Shown: positions 47,657 to 50,180 of the stretch, piece after piece
Layout of the letters: every line of letters begins with the position of its first letter
Numbering within the stretch: position 1 is the stretch's first letter
From: an uncultured Massilia sp.
GTDB lineage: Bacteria; Pseudomonadota; Gammaproteobacteria; Burkholderiales; Burkholderiaceae_D
DNA: 50,180 nt
Assembly: GCA_913777025.1 (NCBI GenBank)
Contig: CAJYQM010000292.1
Location: forward strand, 1 to 50,180
Reading direction: 5' to 3'
The notes under the pieces: model-generated
The model's input: only the letters and a program-made list of their open reading frames with translations
Database searches by the model: none
Told to the model about the DNA's origin: nothing
Made by a program: the position numbers and the translations under genes

Positions 47657-50180
47657 TTACTCCACGCGCGCCGCATACAGGCTGTGGTGGGTCAGGATGA
47701 ACAGGGTGCGCTTGTCGGGCCCGCCGAACACCAGCTGCAGCGGACGCTCCGGCACGTCGATGCGGCCCGCCTCCTTGCCGTCGGCGCCGTAGACGAAGAC
47801 CTGGCCGCCCGCCACGTAGACCTTGCCATCCGGCCCCAGCGCCGCGCTCTCGCCGCCGCGGTCGGCCACCTGTTTCAGGTCGGTGATGGCGCCGCCCGCG
47901 CCCAGCAGGCCGCTGAAGGTGAGGTTTTGCGAGCCGTTGGTGAAGACCACGCGCTCGCCCACCGCGCCCTGCACGAAACCGTGGCTGTCGAGCGCGTGGG
48001 ACCAGCGGTAGCCGAGCTGGTCGAACGGCCCCTGGGTCAGCACGCGCCAGGCCGGCAGCACCAGGCTGCCGTCCGGCGAGACGTACTCGCGCGCCTTGGG
48101 TTTCGCCACGTCGCGCGCGAACATCTCGGCCAGCGTGGTGAATTCATAGGTCTTCGGGTCGAGCTGGTCCTGGAACTCGGCGTTCTGCCAGAAGTTGACC
48201 GGGATCGCCATGCGCGCATCCGTGCGCGCGGCCACCGGCGTCGGCTTGATCGGCGTGATGCTCGTCGCCGGCGTGCCCGGCTTGAAGGCATACACGCTGG
48301 CTTCCTGGCCCCAGGACGACAGCACCATGACGTTGCCGCCGCGGTCGATCGCGAGGTTGACCGGATCGAGCGGGGCGTCGCGCTCGACCGTCAGGCCGCC
48401 GTCCGTGCTCCAGCCGTGGATGCGCTTGAAGTGGCGATCGACGAAATACAGCTTGCCCGCCGCGTCGACGGCGCCGCCGGCGATCGAATAAAAGCCGCCG
48501 GCCAGCTTCTCGACCTTGCCCGAGGGGGCGGGCGCGGCCGTCTGCTTGCCGCTGTAGTCGAACAGCGCGAACTCGCGCTCGCGGATCGCCAGGCCATGGG
48601 TGACGTCGGCGATGGCGTTCTCGTAGGGGAACTTGGACGCGCGCAGGTAGGCCGCGCAGCCGTTGTCGTCGCAGGTCGAGAAGCCGCTCTCGGCATTCAC
48701 GTGCACGTTGCGGAAGCGGATGTCGCTGGAGTTGGTGATCAGGGCCGCGTTCGTGGCCGGCTTGATCGAGCGCGTGACGCGGTAGGCGTGGTAGTTCGCG
48801 AACAGCAGGTTCCTCGAGTTGCGGATCTCGAGCGAGACCGCGTCCATGCCGTCGCGTACCTCCTGCTCGGTCTGCGGCGCCAGGAATTCCCAGTTCTGCA
48901 CGCCGTCCAGCACGATCTCGGCGCGGATGTGGTGCTCGGCCGAGAGTTCATAGACATGGCCGGGCGTGCTCGTGTTGGTGACGTAGAAGCCGGCCTGGCT
49001 GTAGGTGCTCGGGGTCCAGATGCCGGAGAAGGTGCCGCCGCCGTTGTCCGTCACCCAGATGCTCGGATACTGGCGGTCCCACTGGTCGGCGGTGTCCGAC
49101 TTGGCGTCCTTCCTGTACGGATCGGCGCGCACGCCGTCGGGCAGGCGGGTGCCGTGGCCACCGTGGATGCGCACGTCGTCGACCAGGGAATTGGCGCCGG
49201 CGCGCCACAGCAGGGCCACGGCGCGCCCGTTGACTTCACCGGTGGCCAGGCCGATGCCGGACACGATGGCGTCGCCGCCGCGCGCGCTTTCGAGCAGGGC
49301 CCTGGGCGCGTCGATGCCCTGGAAGGCGGGCGAACCGTTGGGCAGCATCAGCTGGGTCAGGCCAGGATGCAGGCCGACCAGCACCGTGTCCGGTTTCAGG
49401 CGGATGGTGTCGTTGACGAGGTAGAAGCCGAGCGGCAGGTAGACCACGCGGCGGCTGTCGATGGCCTTCTGCACGGCCGCCGTGTCGTCGGTCTTGCCGT
49501 CGCCGCGCGCGCCGAAGCTGCGCACGTTGGCCCATTGCGCGGTCGGCGGCAGCGGGCGCAGGGCCGGCGCGGGCGCGGGCGCGGCGGACAGGGCCGAGGT
49601 CTTGTAATGGGTGGCGAACTTGCCCGGCGTGCCCATGTCCTGCAGGCTCAAGCCGTAGTTGAAGGCATCGACGCGATACGATTTGCCGCTGCCGGCCAGC
49701 AGCTTGCCGCTGTCGCGGAAGCGGACGAAGGTCGGCACGTTGCGCGCGCTGGCGCCTTCGAAGCCGACCTGGGTGTTGACGTTGTCCTCGTTGCTGATGA
49801 CCAGCGCGGCCTTGCTCACGTTCTCGAAGCGCACGTCGCGGCCCCACAGCCAGTCGCCGTAGCCGCGGTCGATCTCGATGCCGACCGGGGTGTTGCGGAT
49901 CGCGGTGTTGACCAGCGTGAGGCTGGCCTCGTGCTCGCGGACGGCGGCGTCGCGCTGGCCCTCGAAGCTGGAGTCGAGCAGCGTGAACTGCCAGGCCGGC
50001 GAGGTCTTCTCGGCCAGGATGCCGTAGCGGCCGCCGTAGAAGCGCAGGTTGTAGGCGATGTTGCCGACCTGGTGGACGCCGGCCAGGCCGGAGCCCATGC
50101 GGAAATCGATGTGCGACAGGTTCGAGTGCTGGGCCGTGTGCATGCGCACGGCGGCCGCGGCCGGGTTGCCGTCGCCGACC
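47657..50180 (-). CDS. GH55/pectate-lyase-3-type beta-helix protein with C-terminal beta-propeller (5' end outside window)
   Basis: The frame is open to the window edge; at least 840 residues are present and the N-terminus is missing. The visible part starts in a first right-handed beta-helix, then after a Pro/Ala linker a second Pectate_lyase_3 unit begins at VRSFGARGDGKTDDTAAVQ, with LPLGFYLVNDTIRLKPDTVLVGLHPG. This twin-helix arrangement is that of GH55 beta-1,3-glucanases. The last ~270 residues form a different domain with NHL/SMP-30-like repeats (GGAVDAAGKLYFVDRHFKRIHGW; NLAIDRGGNVMVLSS; ALGPDGKVYVAGG; RTLFILTHHSLYAARVE). It is translated with the esterase and ThuA genes. Substrate unknown; a beta-glucan or pectin-like polymer is possible. 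Confidence 0.8.
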   Translation of the reverse strand, partial: VGDGNPAAAAVRMHTAQHSNLSHIDFRMGSGLAGVHQVGNIAYNLRFYGGRYGILAEKTSPAWQFTLLDSSFEGQRDAAVREHEASLTLVNTAIRNTPVGIEIDRGYGDWLWGRDVRFENVSKAALVISNEDNVNTQVGFEGASARNVPTFVRFRDSGKLLAGSGKSYRVDAFNYGLSLQDMGTPGKFATHYKTSALSAAPAPAPALRPLPPTAQWANVRSFGARGDGKTDDTAAVQKAIDSRRVVYLPLGFYLVNDTIRLKPDTVLVGLHPGLTQLMLPNGSPAFQGIDAPRALLESARGGDAIVSGIGLATGEVNGRAVALLWRAGANSLVDDVRIHGGHGTRLPDGVRADPYRKDAKSDTADQWDRQYPSIWVTDNGGGTFSGIWTPSTYSQAGFYVTNTSTPGHVYELSAEHHIRAEIVLDGVQNWEFLAPQTEQEVRDGMDAVSLEIRNSRNLLFANYHAYRVTRSIKPATNAALITNSSDIRFRNVHVNAESGFSTCDDNGCAAYLRASKFPYENAIADVTHGLAIREREFALFDYSGKQTAAPAPSGKVEKLAGGFYSIAGGAVDAAGKLYFVDRHFKRIHGWSTDGGLTVERDAPLDPVNLAIDRGGNVMVLSSWGQEASVYAFKPGTPATSITPIKPTPVAARTDARMAIPVNFWQNAEFQDQLDPKTYEFTTLAEMFARDVAKPKAREYVSPDGSLVLPAWRVLTQGPFDQLGYRWSHALDSHGFVQGAVGERVVFTNGSQNLTFSGLLGAGGAITDLKQVADRGGESAALGPDGKVYVAGGQVFVYGADGKEAGRIDVPERPLQLVFGGPDKRTLFILTHHSLYAARVE

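Overview
The window is high-GC bacterial DNA that fits a betaproteobacterium of the Oxalobacteraceae, most likely the Massilia/Telluria/Duganella group. This placement is inferred from the overall gene style (GTP-type PEP carboxykinase, RdgC, many TonB/CAZyme/protease genes) and from the intergenic palindromes; no marker gene such as rRNA is present. No tRNA, rRNA, CRISPR array or intact mobile element was seen.

Layout. 1-2.9 kb is a worn accessory segment: the right end of an IS3-family element has cut the 5' half off an MBL-fold hydrolase gene, followed by a divergent ArsR regulator / DHA2 efflux pump pair with two inverted operator-like sites, and a LysR regulator reduced to its first 47 codons. 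3.1-7.2 kb holds a secreted subtilase with two Cys-rich C-terminal repeats, dinB with a consensus-like LexA box reaching its start codon, and rdgC. 7.4-17.6 kb carries catalase, a single-domain asparaginase-like protein, an unknown protein, a D-2-hydroxyacid dehydrogenase, pckG, a lipoprotein PAP2 phosphatase fused to an autotransporter-type repeat, and a GH39 glycosidase.

17.65-25.3 kb is the most coherent accessory system: a YfcC-family carrier and an aspartoacylase-like M14 enzyme (best read as the cyanophycin dipeptide hydrolase CphZ) are divergent from an RpiR regulator, a TonB-dependent receptor and an exported cyanophycinase. Together they look like a scavenging pathway for extracellular cyanophycin: depolymerise outside the cytoplasm, import beta-Asp-Arg, split it to Asp and Arg inside.

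25.4-29.3 kb has uvrA (with its own SOS box) and ssb. 29.9-41.1 kb is a cobalamin-riboswitch-controlled run of 14 tightly overlapping genes: the CbiMNQO cobalt ECF transporter followed by most corrin-ring enzymes of the early-cobalt (anaerobic-type) route, with a CbiX carrying a 21-His tail, a split CbiG and a terminal 2Fe-2S ferredoxin. 41.2-45.0 kb encodes a large double-kinase, double-receiver hybrid sensor, followed by a chloroperoxidase-like hydrolase. 46-50.2 kb (minus strand) is a carbohydrate-type operon: a beta-helix GH55/pectate-lyase-like protein fused to a beta-propeller (running off the window), an exported esterase and an exported ThuA protein.

Three copies of a ~110-140 bp double-hairpin REP/BIME-like repeat sit directly after stop codons (4.94, 7.16 and 25.30 kb), and a different GGGGTCAGAGCC palindrome supplies the stop codon of the dehydrogenase gene.
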